From: Pseudomonadota bacterium
Lineage (GTDB): Bacteria > Pseudomonadota > Gammaproteobacteria > Steroidobacterales > Woeseiaceae
Direction of reading: 5' to 3'
Assembly: GCA_022567775.1 (NCBI GenBank)
Contig: JADFGH010000181.1
Location: 1-5,404 of the forward strand
Length of the DNA stretch: 5,404 nt
The position numbers were made by a program, and so were the translations under genes. Positions 5,105 to 5,404 of the stretch are shown piece by piece. Positions within the stretch are counted from its first letter, which is position 1; every line of letters starts with the position of its first letter. Below the pieces are notes generated by a model, which was not told the DNA's origin, made no database searches, and was given only the letters and a program-made list of their open reading frames with translations.

Positions 5105-5404
5105 TACGAATACTCCAGTGCTTGCGCGTCGCACTCCGGAAAAAACGCCGCCGGACTCGGCGACAGGCCCAACCAGTATTCCTGCTGGCTCGTGCAGGTG
5201 ACGCCCGGAAAATCAGCGCCGCGATTCAGCAAGTCAAGGATTACCTGGAAATGCAGGTGTGGCGGCCAGTTGCCATTCTGCGGTGGCGAGCCGACTGTCG
5301 CAATTTGTTGACCCGCGTTGACGAATTGCCCGGCTTGCAGGTTGTCGAGAGCTTCCGTGCCGAGGTGACCGTACAGCGTGAAAAACTCCTCGCCGCCGCT
5401 TCCT
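5104..5404 (-). CDS. M23 (LytM/lysostaphin-type) metallopeptidase, C-terminal part (runs off right edge)
   Basis: The last 99 residues are visible; the N-terminus lies beyond the right edge. TLYGHLG (9-15 of the visible part), the G..V.AGQ.IA.VG turn (25-38) and NWPPHLHFQ (45-53) with the zinc/catalytic HxH (H49, H51) identify the M23 fold. The other zinc ligands (HxxxD) must lie upstream. M23 enzymes usually cleave peptidoglycan peptide bridges. The DFPGV and YWLGLSPSP blocks (64-84) resemble the M23 module found inside long fusion proteins with a phosphotransferase domain and a class III aminotransferase. In those the aminotransferase would follow, but here the frame stops after about 15 more residues (ending ALEYS). 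It could be a natural short form or a truncated fusion. Its stop codon overlaps the GST remnant's start (TAATG). Confidence 0.87.
   Translation of the reverse strand, partial: GSGGEEFFTLYGHLGTEALDNLQAGQFVNAGQQIATVGSPPQNGNWPPHLHFQVILDLLNRGADFPGVTCTSQQEYWLGLSPSPAAFFPECDAQALEYS

Noticed and set aside
5021..5311. 96-codon plus-strand frame over the M23 and GST region
   Set aside because: Clear M23 and GST motifs lie on the opposite strand; this frame has no recognisable motif or ribosome site.

Overview
The window looks like chromosomal DNA of a free-living, probably marine or sediment gammaproteobacterium. The signs are a GC content in the upper fifties by eye, short intergenic gaps, strong Shine-Dalgarno sites, several Sec-exported proteins or lipoproteins, a cytochrome c-PQQ fusion protein, and one REP-like palindrome with a GTAG head. 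The taxon is inference; there is no rRNA or marker gene here. There is no sign of phage, CRISPR, an IS element or tRNA.

Layout: (1) 1-936, minus strand: the first 312 codons of an exported quinoprotein dehydrogenase with an N-terminal cytochrome c domain, probably starting at TTG and running off the left edge. (2) 937-1108: a divergent intergenic region with repeated GTTAC motifs and a possible -10 box. (3) 1109-3712, plus strand: a two-gene operon of an exported M20 amidohydrolase (AbgB-like) and, 21 bp later, an exported arginase-fold protein starting at GTG. A possible 24-residue ORF follows. (4) 5404-3798, minus strand: a run of convergent genes. In transcription order these are the C-terminal part of an M23 (LytM) metallopeptidase, a broken glutathione S-transferase remnant coupled to it by TAATG, a REP-like element at the point where the GST stops, a VOC-fold lipoprotein, and a second VOC protein coupled to it by ATGA.

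How the genes may work together: the M20 enzyme and the arginase-like protein are both predicted periplasmic metal-dependent C-N hydrolases, so they may act in series on an amide-type substrate outside the cytoplasm. Both depart from their family's usual metal or substrate residues. The PQQ protein is divergent and may share regulation with them. The right-hand genes look like a separate unit. The best second-look items are the GST remnant ending in the REP head, the exported M20/arginase pair with altered active sites, and the tandem VOC paralogues placed in different compartments.
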